64,000 nt of DNA from SFHK01 sp045538305 (GTDB lineage: Bacteria > Bacillota > Clostridia > Christensenellales > Aristaeellaceae): NCBI GenBank assembly GCA_045538305.1, contig JAZSRC010000033.1:20612-84611 (forward strand), written 5' to 3'. Of the stretch, positions 51,058-58,741 are shown one piece after another (the stretch's first letter is position 1; every line of letters starts with the position of its first letter). Below the pieces are notes generated by a model that saw only the letters and a program-made list of their open reading frames with translations, was not told where the DNA came from and made no database searches. The translations under genes and the position numbers were made by a program.

Positions 51058-52137
51058 TTACTGCATTGCTTTTGCAATCAGCTTCTGGAAGTCATCAATG
51101 GCAATGGTAACGGATGCAGAAAGATCCGTACCGTCTGCGGGTTTTGCGCTTTCCGTTACCGAAATGCCCATTACTTCATCAAGCGTTTTGCCGGTGACAT
51201 AGCTTGCGAAGGACGCAGTCTGTACGTCCCATTCTGCGATGGCCCTTCCGTAAAGAACCATATTGTATTTAGTGCCCAGCTCATTCTTGGTCTGAACGGG
51301 CAGGGAAAGATCGGATGTGATTGTACCGGCTGCATCAAATGCAATCTTGGACTGAAGAGCGTCGATATAGCAGGAAGTAATCACACCGCTGTTTTTGGTT
51401 ATTAATGCAGCCGTTACGTCCAGCTGAGCTGAACCGGCTTTTTCGGCGGACGCCGGCACGGAGCTGCCGATGGCTGCCTCTATTGAAAGAACCGGCTCAT
51501 CACTGGCTTTTGCGCCAAGGTGCTTTGCGTTCGCAGCAGCCTTCTCAATGGCGTCTATATAGCCGCCGAGGTGAATAGTAGCGGAAGAAGCCAGATCCGA
51601 ATCCTTGGGAGCATAGCCGCTATTATCTATTGCGCCGTTTCTCAGCTCATCAACCGTTTTTCCAACGGCAAATTTGCAAAGAGCGGCTACCTGCTGATCC
51701 CATTCGGCGATGGCTTTTCCATACGCTACCATGCCGTATGCTGAACCCTGCTCGTTTTTGGTTTTGATGGGCGCGTTCAGATCAGTTACGATTGCGCCTG
51801 TCGCGTCAAACTTCACGGATGCGGGAACGCTGTCTACAATACAGGAGAGAATTCTTCCGCTTTCATTAAGCGTTACAGCCGCAATTGTGACATCATATTT
51901 TGCTTCGCCAGCTTTGTCGGGAAGGGCTGATGTGCTGCCACCGACGTTTGTGATAAACGCCATGCCGGTCTTTACGGAATTCTGAACGTCGACTGCAGGC
52001 GTAGGTTGCGGCGCTTCGGTAACGACTGACGGAGCGCAAGTGCAATCTACGCCGACAACAACCGTGGTTCCGGTGCAACCGGTCAGCGTCAAAAGGATGA
52101 ACGCCGTCATAAGAACAAGTGTCAGTGTTTTCTTCAT
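51058..52137 (-). CDS. Two-repeat lipoprotein with degenerate flavinylation motifs
   Basis: The 359-residue product has a lipobox LTG-Cys21, a Thr/Pro-rich linker (to about residue 55) and two repeats (about 56-205 and 213-359) that share YDVTIAAVTL/LDVTAALIT, KTKNEQG/QTKNELG, YGKAIAEWD/YGRAIAEWD and GKTVDEL/GKTLDEV. Each repeat ends with a site like the ApbE target: DLASSAT (181-187) and DLSASVT (338-344), aligned 157 residues apart. With apbE directly downstream, Thr187 and Thr344 may carry FMN, making this the counterpart of the surface flavoprotein FmnB/PplA of Listeria. Whether these relaxed motifs are modified is unknown. Confidence 0.8.
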   Translation of the reverse strand: MKKTLTLVLMTAFILLTLTGCTGTTVVVGVDCTCAPSVVTEAPQPTPAVDVQNSVKTGMAFITNVGGSTSALPDKAGEAKYDVTIAAVTLNESGRILSCIVDSVPASVKFDATGAIVTDLNAPIKTKNEQGSAYGMVAYGKAIAEWDQQVAALCKFAVGKTVDELRNGAIDNSGYAPKDSDLASSATIHLGGYIDAIEKAAANAKHLGAKASDEPVLSIEAAIGSSVPASAEKAGSAQLDVTAALITKNSGVITSCYIDALQSKIAFDAAGTITSDLSLPVQTKNELGTKYNMVLYGRAIAEWDVQTASFASYVTGKTLDEVMGISVTESAKPADGTDLSASVTIAIDDFQKLIAKAMQ

Positions 52138-52162
52138 AATAGTGATACCTCCCGGTTTTTGC

Positions 52163-52690
52163 TTATGGTTTGCGCATATCGGATGCGCTGGAAATGATTA
52201 TAGTTTGAAGCGCCTTGATTACGCCTGCTCCGACCATCGCGGTTGCCGTGCCGGTAAAAAGCGACGTAAACAGAAGATAGGGAAGATATGCGGCAATATA
52301 ATAAGAGTGCATTAGGAATGCAGCTGCAATGATCTGTCCTATATTATGTGCGGCTGCGCCAAGAATACTGACGCCGTATATTGAAAACAGCGGCGTTTTC
52401 TTTGCCAGGGTCATCGTCAGCATAGCCAATATGCCGCCCGTCATAGAGAATGCCAATCCCGTGAGGCCGCCTCCAAAGAATGAAGAAAATAAGCATCGAA
52501 GAATCAGTATCAGATACGCCTCGCGGATTCTAAACAGATATAGCGCGATCAGCGTAACGATATTGGCAAGTCCAAGCTTTACGCCCGGAAGCGGAATAAG
52601 CATTTGAAGGGGAATAAAGCGTTCAAAATAGGAGAGGGCGAGAGCAAGCGCGAGCATAACGCCGCAAAGAGCGATTTTACGGGTTTTCAC
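52163..52690 (-). CDS. eetB: Gx transporter / EetB-like membrane protein
   Basis: The 175-residue product has five to six membrane segments with LSYFERFIPLQMLIPLPGVKLGLAN, FFGGGLTGLAFSMTGG and AAHNIGQIIAA, all typical of the Gx transporter family (COG4769) to which EetB belongs. In Listeria, EetA and EetB help move electrons from membrane quinol to surface flavins. The start is GTG at 52690 with GAGGTGA upstream. It is 7 bases from eetA. Confidence 0.9.
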   Translation of the reverse strand: MKTRKIALCGVMLALALALSYFERFIPLQMLIPLPGVKLGLANIVTLIALYLFRIREAYLILILRCLFSSFFGGGLTGLAFSMTGGILAMLTMTLAKKTPLFSIYGVSILGAAAHNIGQIIAAAFLMHSYYIAAYLPYLLFTSLFTGTATAMVGAGVIKALQTIIISSASDMRKP

Positions 52691-52697
52691 AAGGCCG

Positions 52698-53081
52698 TCA
52701 CCTCACCACAAAATCAATGTCGGCGTCTGCTGGAACAATCCGGATTTCGACGCTGTTTGGAAGACACACGATGCTGCGCCGTGCAGAACCAACAAAACCG
52801 ATATGCATGCAGTCGCCTCCGGGGCAATCGGATTTAGTGATAGCGATCTTTCCGTCCCGGATTGTAATGGTGTTCGTGAAGTTCCCGCTTACCATAAATT
52901 CCTGTTCCTCAGTAAGAAGTACGGTTTTCAGAAGAACGCCGTCAAGATAGATTTCCGCATGGCAATTGTCTGTCGTGCGTCCGGGCAGGAAAAGGAATAA
53001 TACTGTAAGTGCGATCAGAATCACAAGCGCAGCTGCGAACAGATCGCATTTTTGAAAGCGTAGTTGTTTCTGCGGAATCAC
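52698..53081 (-). CDS. eetA: NusG domain II-containing EetA-like membrane protein
   Basis: The product of about 127 residues has one N-terminal membrane segment (residues 14-33) and an outer NusG-II domain with SDCPGGDCMHIGFVGSARRS and IVCLPN, three Cys conserved in the family. EetA of Listeria has the same make-up. GGAGG lies 6 bases before the GTG at 53081, so this start is preferred over the in-frame 53096. First gene of a seven-gene operon with eetB, the lipoprotein, apbE, rnfD, rnfG and a small membrane protein. Confidence 0.9.
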   Translation of the reverse strand: MIPQKQLRFQKCDLFAAALVILIALTVLFLFLPGRTTDNCHAEIYLDGVLLKTVLLTEEQEFMVSGNFTNTITIRDGKIAITKSDCPGGDCMHIGFVGSARRSIVCLPNSVEIRIVPADADIDFVVR

Positions 53082-53200
53082 CGGATACCTCCACAATCGT
53101 ACGGCTCAATCATTGTAGCACAAATCATTTCGTTACACCATATTTCACAATCAAAAAGCGAATTTTTATGATGAAAACAGCGGAACGGGGATCAAGATAA

Positions 53201-53839
53201 TCAGTCGAAAAAGGATTCGTCGTCTTCTTCATTCCGAAGGGTTTCTATGGCGTTTGATATGGAATCCCATGTAAAGCCGCGGCGAGCAAGCGCCTGAGAC
53301 AGCTTTGCATATTTCTCCCTTGCGGGAAGGGAGTGATATTTCCTGATCAGCTTCCTCGCTTCCGAAACGGCGTTTTCGTTTTGAACCTCGGAAGGAATCC
53401 GGCTGAGCGCCTCGTCGCAGTCATCTTCGGCGATGCCCCTCGCGCGGAGTTTTCTTTTCAGCGCGTACGCGCTCATACGCTTTGCGCCTGAGGATTCCGT
53501 GATCCGAAGAGCCAATTCCCTGTCGTTAACAAGCTTCGCGCTTTTAAGCCGATCAATCACAGCTTTGATGACCGGAGGAAGAAATCCTTTCTGCGTAAGC
53601 TTTTTAGTGATTTCGCTTTCTGTGCGGGCGGAATAGTCCAGAAGTGAAAGCGCGGCTTCATATGCATCCGACAATTGAACGGAGGAAAGCTTGCCGATAT
53701 AATCATCAAGGTCAACCTCGTCGCCCTCCGTTAATCGATGCTTTTCATAGTCCCTTACGCGCATTGTTAGGCTGCTTCTGTCGTCAAAATACAATGTGAT
53801 TATATTCCTTATTTGCTCACTTTCGCGGAAAATGGGCAT
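53201..53839 (-). CDS. recX: RecX regulatory protein
   Basis: The product of about 212 residues has three-helix RecX repeats: ALSLLDYSARTESEITKKL, LVNDRELALRIT, LKRKLRARGI and the C-terminal LARRGFTWDSISNAIETL. It modulates RecA filaments. recA is not in the window. GAGGTG lies 7 bases before the ATG at 53839, which is therefore preferred over the TTG two codons earlier. Confidence 0.92.
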   Translation of the reverse strand: MPIFRESEQIRNIITLYFDDRSSLTMRVRDYEKHRLTEGDEVDLDDYIGKLSSVQLSDAYEAALSLLDYSARTESEITKKLTQKGFLPPVIKAVIDRLKSAKLVNDRELALRITESSGAKRMSAYALKRKLRARGIAEDDCDEALSRIPSEVQNENAVSEARKLIRKYHSLPAREKYAKLSQALARRGFTWDSISNAIETLRNEEDDESFFD

Positions 53840-53897
53840 TTTCAATCACCTCACGTTATATTTTAGTGCAAAAGCATAAGGATTTCAAGCATGTTTC

Positions 53898-53927
53898 TTG
53901 ACGGGAGTAGATGCTTTGTGTTATTAT
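53898..53927 (+). promoter_or_regulatory. Promoter of yebC
   Basis: TTGACG (53898-53903) and TATTAT (53922-53927) with an 18-base spacer, 36 bases before the start codon. Confidence 0.55.
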
Positions 53928-53962
53928 ATCAAAAGATTTCATCCTCAAGGGGGCATAACCAA

Positions 53963-54712
53963 ATGTCGGGACACAATAAATGGTCGACCATTAAGCACAA
54001 AAAGGAAAAGACCGACGCCGCAAGAGGTAAGATATTTACCAAGATCGGCCGTGAAATTGCCATCGCCGTACGCGAAGGCGGAAGCGCGGATCCTAACGTA
54101 AACAGCAAGCTGAAGGACGTTGTCGCCAAGGCAAAGGCCAACAATATGCCCAACGACAACATCATGCGTTCCATCAAGAAGGCAGCCGGCGAAGGCGAAG
54201 GCGCAAATTACAAAGAGGTTACCTACGAAGGCTACGCACCGGGCGGCGTTGCCGTAATCGTAGAGGTTGTTACCGATAACCTCAACCGTGCGGCCAGTGA
54301 AATCCGTCACATTTTTGACAAAAACGGCGGCTCCATGGGTTCTTCCGGCTGCGTATCCTATAAGTTCACACGTAAGGGCGTAATAGAAATCGACAACAGC
54401 AAGGGCCTGGATGAGGACGAGCTGATGATGCTCGCAATGGACGCCGGCGCGGACGATGTAGAAGTCGGCGATGGCAGTGCAATCATTTACACCGACCCGA
54501 ACGAGCTAAGCGCGGTTCGCGACAGCTTGGAGGAAGCCGGATGCACATTCCTCTCCGTTGAACGTGCAATGGTTCCTAACATGACTACCGAGGTTTCCGA
54601 TCCCGAAACTGTAGCCAAGGTGGAAAAGCTGATCGAGTGGCTGGATGATTACGATGATACCCAGAATGTGTATCATGATGCCGAGCTTCCGGAGACCGAA
54701 GACGAAGAATAA
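53963..54712 (+). CDS. yebC: YebC/PmpR family translation/transcription factor
   Basis: The 249-residue product starts MSGHNKWSTIKHKKEKTDA and holds the usual YebC blocks: NMPNDNIMRSIKKAAGEGE, YEGYAPGGVAVIVE and FDKNGGSMGSSGCVSY. YebC-type proteins bind DNA and, by recent work, help ribosomes through proline runs. Codons are rich in C endings, pointing to strong expression. AAGGGGG at 53948 serves the ATG at 53963, so the longer frame from 53891 is rejected. A terminator follows. Confidence 0.96.
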   Translation: MSGHNKWSTIKHKKEKTDAARGKIFTKIGREIAIAVREGGSADPNVNSKLKDVVAKAKANNMPNDNIMRSIKKAAGEGEGANYKEVTYEGYAPGGVAVIVEVVTDNLNRAASEIRHIFDKNGGSMGSSGCVSYKFTRKGVIEIDNSKGLDEDELMMLAMDAGADDVEVGDGSAIIYTDPNELSAVRDSLEEAGCTFLSVERAMVPNMTTEVSDPETVAKVEKLIEWLDDYDDTQNVYHDAELPETEDEE

Positions 54713-54730
54713 TCTTTGCTAGCCAATTGC

Positions 54731-54769
54731 AAGCCGCTTCGTGAAGGGAATCCCTTCGAAGCGGCTTTT
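54731..54769 (+). terminator. Rho-independent terminator after yebC
   Basis: AAGCCGCTTC and GAAGCGGCTT arms enclose a second stem AAGGG/CCCTT; four Ts follow. Confidence 0.85.
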
Positions 54770-54786
54770 GTGCGGGAGGGGATTGT

Positions 54787-55548
54787 TTGAACGATCGTAC
54801 GATCGGCGTGTTTGATTCTGGAATCGGCGGAATCAGCGTGCTCAGAAATATGACGCGACTGCTTCCCAATGAAAGGTTTGTGTACTTTGGCGACAACAAA
54901 AACGCGCCTTACGGCACAAGACCGGAAGAGGAAATTCTGGACCTTTCAAAGCGATGCGTTGATTTTCTTATAAGCAAAAACGCCAAGGCAATTGTAATTG
55001 CCTGTAATACCGCAACCTCCGCCGCAGCCGCATGCTTTAGAAATAATATGGATATTCCGATTATTGGCATGGAACCGGCACTTAAGCCCGCATCGCTTAT
55101 GCGAAAAAATGGCAAGATAGCGGTTCTTGCTACGAACGCTACGCTGAGGCAGAATAAATTCAGGCTTTTGATGCAGAAGTATGGGGAGCATGCGTTTCCT
55201 TTACCCGCGCCTGGGCTTGTAGAGTTTGTAGAAAGAGGGGAATTGGACGGAAAGGCGCTGGAAGCGTATCTTGAAGGATTGTTTTCGCCATATAGGGATA
55301 TACCCATTGACGGTGTAGTTTTGGGATGCACACACTATGTGTTTTTGAAGCATATGATTTCAAAATCGGTTCCCGGCGCATTTCTTGTGGACGGAAACGA
55401 AGGCACGGCAAGACAGCTTGCGAATGTGCTGAATCAAAGGGGACTGCTTCGAACGTCCGGGGAAGGCTCGGTTTCGTTTTTTTCATCGGCAGACGACGAA
55501 AAAATCGTGCGATTTATGCGCAGACTTTACGAAACAGAAATTGAATAA
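54787..55548 (+). CDS. murI: Glutamate racemase
   Basis: The 253-residue product makes D-glutamate for peptidoglycan. It has VFDSGIGGISVL with the catalytic-site Asp, YFGDNKNAPYG, the first Cys in VIACNTATSAAA and the second in VVLGCTHYVFL. The start is TTG at 54787, with GGGAGGGG 5 bases upstream. It lies behind the yebC terminator and may have its own promoter, which I do not see clearly. Confidence 0.95.
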   Translation: MNDRTIGVFDSGIGGISVLRNMTRLLPNERFVYFGDNKNAPYGTRPEEEILDLSKRCVDFLISKNAKAIVIACNTATSAAAACFRNNMDIPIIGMEPALKPASLMRKNGKIAVLATNATLRQNKFRLLMQKYGEHAFPLPAPGLVEFVERGELDGKALEAYLEGLFSPYRDIPIDGVVLGCTHYVFLKHMISKSVPGAFLVDGNEGTARQLANVLNQRGLLRTSGEGSVSFFSSADDEKIVRFMRRLYETEIE

Positions 55549-55681
55549 CCGTTAAATATACTTGCATGGGCCAAAAAACCTTTTCAAAATATGCCGTTCA
55601 TGTTATTATATATGATAGCGTATTGTGCTGGCTTTATGCCTGCATGATTTTGTGATCGGAAAAGACAGGGGGATTAACTCA

Positions 55682-57763
55682 ATGAAGGACTATCAGGCTA
55701 AGAACATTCGTAATATCGCCGTACTTGGTCATGGCGGCGAAGGCAAGACCACGCTGGTAGAAGCAATGCTTTTCAGCGCCGGCGCGGTAGATCGCCAGGG
55801 CCGCGTTGAGAATGGTACCGCGACCACCGATTATGATCCGGAAGAGATTCGCCGTCAGATTTCTATTTCTGCAGCGCTTGCTCCCCTGGAGTATAAGGAA
55901 ACCAAGATCAACATGATCGACGTTCCCGGCTATTTTGATTTTGCCGGTGAAATGATGGGCCCGCTCACCGTATGTGAAGGCGCTCTGATCACTGTCGGCG
56001 CAGTCGGCGGTCTGGATGTAGGCGCCGAAAAGGCATGGGCGCAGTGCGACAAAACCCACACGCCCCGCATGATCGTTATCAACAACATGAGCCGTGAAAA
56101 TGCAAACTTCTCCAAGGCTCTTGAAACCATCACCAACAAGTATGGCAGCCACATCGCTCCCATCATGGTTCCGATCGTAGAGAAGGGCCAGTTCACCGGC
56201 GTTGTATGCGTACTTGAAAACAAGGCTTACACCGGCGAAGGCAAGAACCTCAAGGAAATCCCGGTTCCCGCCGATCTTGAAAGCGAAGTAGAATCTGCAC
56301 GCGAAGCCATCATGGAAGCTGCTGCAGGCGCCGACGAAGAGCTTATGGAAAAGTTCTTCGAGGAAATGGAGCTTTCTCCCGAAGATACCATGAAGGGTCT
56401 TCGTAAGGGCATCAGCGACGGAAGCGTTGTTCCCGTCGTATGCTTGGATTCTCTCAGCCGCGTAGGTATTGCCAAGCTGCTTGACAATATTATCGACCTC
56501 ATGCCCTCTCCCGCCGATAAAGAGCTCGAAGGCGTGAATCCGAAGAGCGACGCCAAGGAAGTCCGCATATGCGCAGACGACCAGCCCTTCTCCGCTCAGG
56601 TCTTCAAGACCCTGGCTGACCCCTTTGTTGGAAAGCTCAGCCTTCTTAAGATCAATTCCGGCGTACTGACTGCCGAAACCAACCTCTACAACGCCAATGC
56701 AGAAAAAGCCGAAAAGCCCGGCACCATCTATTTCATGCTTGGTAAGAAGACCTCTGCTACCACCAAGGTAGTTGCCGGCGATATCTGCGCTCTCGCAAAG
56801 CTTGGCTCCGTAGCAACCGGTCACACCCTGTGCGACGCCGGCAAGCCCGTCCGCTATGCCGACATCGAGTTCCCCGCCCCCTGCATTTCCATGGCAGTAT
56901 ACGCCAAGAAGGCTGGCGAAGAAGACAAGATCTTCTCCGGTCTCAACCGTCTGATCGAAGAAGACCCGACCTTGTCCCTCGCCAAGGACGCCGAGACTAC
57001 CGAGTCCCTGCTGAGCGGTCTGGGTGAATTGCACATCGAAGTAGCTGCCAAGAAGCTTGCCAGCAAGTTCGGCGCAGACTGTCTGCTTCAGGATCCCAAA
57101 ATCCCGTACCGTGAGACCATCCGCAAGAAGGTTGACGTACGCGGACGTCATAAGAAGCAGTCCGGTGGACATGGCCAGTTTGGCGACGTCTTTATCGAGT
57201 TCCGTCCCAATGACGACCCCACCAATCCCGAGTTCATCTTTGAAGATGCAGTTGTCGGCGGCGTAGTACCGCGCAACTTCATCCCCGCCGTAGAAAAGGG
57301 CCTTCGCGACAACATCAAGAAGGGCGTTCTTGCCGGCTTCCCCGTAGTTGGACTTACCGCGAAGCTGCATGACGGTTCCTACCATCCGGTAGACTCCTCC
57401 GAAATGGCGTTCAAGACCGCTGCCCGTCTTGCGTTCAAGCAGCTGGATCAGGCTTCCCCGATTCTCCTTGAACCGGTATATCATGTAGAAGTAACCATCC
57501 CCGACGAGTACATGGGCGATATCATCGGCGATATCAACAAGCGCCGCGGCCGCATCATGGGTATGGACCAGGTAAACGGCATGCAGTGTGTATCCGCCGA
57601 GGTTCCCCAGAGCGAAATGTTCAAGTACGCGACTGATCTGCGCTCCATGACTCAGGCACGCGGCTCCTTCACCATGAAGTTCGAGCGCTACGAGGAAGTA
57701 CCTGCTCAGGATGCGAAGAAGATCATCGAAAATGCAAAGAAGGACGAGGAAGAAGAGGAATAA
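55682..57763 (+). CDS. Elongation factor G-like GTPase with degenerate G4 motif
   Basis: The 693-residue product has EF-G domains I-V: P-loop GHGGEGKTT (residues 16-24), DYDPEEIRRQIS switch I, DVPGYFDFAGE switch II, then domains II-V ending in SMTQARGSFTMKFERYEEVP. It belongs to the second EF-G group in Bacillota (GHGGxGKT in place of GHIDHGKT), not to the standard FusA. The G4 motif, normally NKMD, reads NNMS in VINNMSREN, losing the Lys and Asp that hold guanine. Codon choice points to high expression. A strong terminator follows. Confidence 0.93.
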   Translation: MKDYQAKNIRNIAVLGHGGEGKTTLVEAMLFSAGAVDRQGRVENGTATTDYDPEEIRRQISISAALAPLEYKETKINMIDVPGYFDFAGEMMGPLTVCEGALITVGAVGGLDVGAEKAWAQCDKTHTPRMIVINNMSRENANFSKALETITNKYGSHIAPIMVPIVEKGQFTGVVCVLENKAYTGEGKNLKEIPVPADLESEVESAREAIMEAAAGADEELMEKFFEEMELSPEDTMKGLRKGISDGSVVPVVCLDSLSRVGIAKLLDNIIDLMPSPADKELEGVNPKSDAKEVRICADDQPFSAQVFKTLADPFVGKLSLLKINSGVLTAETNLYNANAEKAEKPGTIYFMLGKKTSATTKVVAGDICALAKLGSVATGHTLCDAGKPVRYADIEFPAPCISMAVYAKKAGEEDKIFSGLNRLIEEDPTLSLAKDAETTESLLSGLGELHIEVAAKKLASKFGADCLLQDPKIPYRETIRKKVDVRGRHKKQSGGHGQFGDVFIEFRPNDDPTNPEFIFEDAVVGGVVPRNFIPAVEKGLRDNIKKGVLAGFPVVGLTAKLHDGSYHPVDSSEMAFKTAARLAFKQLDQASPILLEPVYHVEVTIPDEYMGDIIGDINKRRGRIMGMDQVNGMQCVSAEVPQSEMFKYATDLRSMTQARGSFTMKFERYEEVPAQDAKKIIENAKKDEEEEE

Positions 57764-57784
57764 TTCTCCATCTGTTTTCTCATC

Positions 57785-57816
57785 AAAAACCGCTGCCGTC
57801 AAGGCAGCGGTTTTTT
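57785..57816. terminator. Rho-independent terminator after the EF-G-like gene
   Basis: AAAACCGCTGCC and GGCAGCGGTTTT form a perfect 12-bp stem around GTCAA with further Ts. Confidence 0.92.
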
Positions 57817-57869
57817 GTGCAAGCGATTGCTAATAAAGCATATAATCTCTCAAAAACAGGAGGGAATAT

Positions 57870-58349
57870 ATGCAGAAAAAGCTTGAAAAGCGCAGCGTTC
57901 TTCTGATTGGAAACGAAGGTACACAAAAGGATGTATCAAGAGCCGTAAACAGTGTGATCGATGTATTCCAATATGCGTCCGGTAAGAGCGACTATATTTC
58001 TTTGATCGGAATCGGAACAGGCGCTGCATTTGCTGTAATGCTCGCAGAGCGATTTATGCCGGATGAAATCCGGATCGCCCCGTTTATACGGACAAAATCA
58101 CCGGAAGAATTCTTTTTCAAAATGAAATCCGTATCAAGAAGACTATATGCGGTATGCGCAAATGCGACTATGTATATTCCTGAATGTATCGACTTGAAGA
58201 GCGAGAAGAGAGCGCTTAGAATGCTTCGCGATATGCGCTCGGACGAAAAGATTGTTATACGGTATAAAGATGAAAGAAAGGCGGAAGAGGAATTGGTGAA
58301 GTCCTCATCCGCAGGCTTAATGATCAAAACGCTCGCAGCGGTTATGTAA
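57870..58349 (+). CDS. Conserved-looking hypothetical protein, alpha/beta fold
   Basis: The 159-residue product has RSVLLIGNEGTQ at the start, a glycine-rich SLIGIGTGAAFAVMLAERF at about residues 49-67 and a basic, helical second half. The Gly-rich turn looks like a nucleophile elbow of an alpha/beta hydrolase but lacks the Ser, so no catalytic role is claimed. GGAGGG precedes the ATG. It stands alone between a terminator and a 390-base gap. Confidence 0.7.
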   Translation: MQKKLEKRSVLLIGNEGTQKDVSRAVNSVIDVFQYASGKSDYISLIGIGTGAAFAVMLAERFMPDEIRIAPFIRTKSPEEFFFKMKSVSRRLYAVCANATMYIPECIDLKSEKRALRMLRDMRSDEKIVIRYKDERKAEEELVKSSSAGLMIKTLAAVM

Positions 58350-58741
58350 AAGTTAGTTGCGTTCATTCTTGTGAAAATTCGCAAGCATTCTTCAATAGCA
58401 TGGTACGCCTGAATTGGCCCTAAAACGCAAATTGGCAGGGAATGAAAACACTGGAAAAGTTATAGAAAACTTTTAAAGCGGTATGTTCGAAATGGAACAT
58501 GCCGCTTTACGTAGTCGAATCTTTTGTAAAAGTTTTATTTCTCGAAGGATTCTGTACATATGTGTGGTATATACCACGTATTCGGGATATACTAATTCAT
58601 ACATTCGTCTCAGCTGAATGCCTGTATAAATCCATACAAATTGTGAAAATTGTCGAAAATAGACAAGTCAGGCAGGAAAAAGCCGAATAAGGGCGAATTT
58701 TTTATAGCATAGAAAATGTATTGGATGGGCAAAGGTGAGAT
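58350..58741. other. Intergenic region upstream of dnaG with long hairpin
   Basis: No convincing gene is seen; a 63-codon frame at 58499-58690 has no RBS and crosses the hairpin. AAAGCGGTATGTTC (58475-58488) pairs with GAACATGCCGCTTT (58495-58508) with one mismatch, like a terminator without T-run, and may be an RNA leader or regulatory stem. The rest is AT-rich and probably holds the dnaG promoter. Confidence 0.5.

Noticed and set aside
55679..57802. Very long minus-strand reading frame (about 707 codons) opposite the EF-G-like gene
   Set aside because: It mirrors the EF-G-like gene exactly; the opening is due to the C-ending codon bias. The protein has no recognisable domain and there is no RBS or promoter for it.
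58499..58690. Small plus-strand frame of 63 codons before dnaG
   Set aside because: No RBS, overlaps a hairpin and has no sign of a known family.
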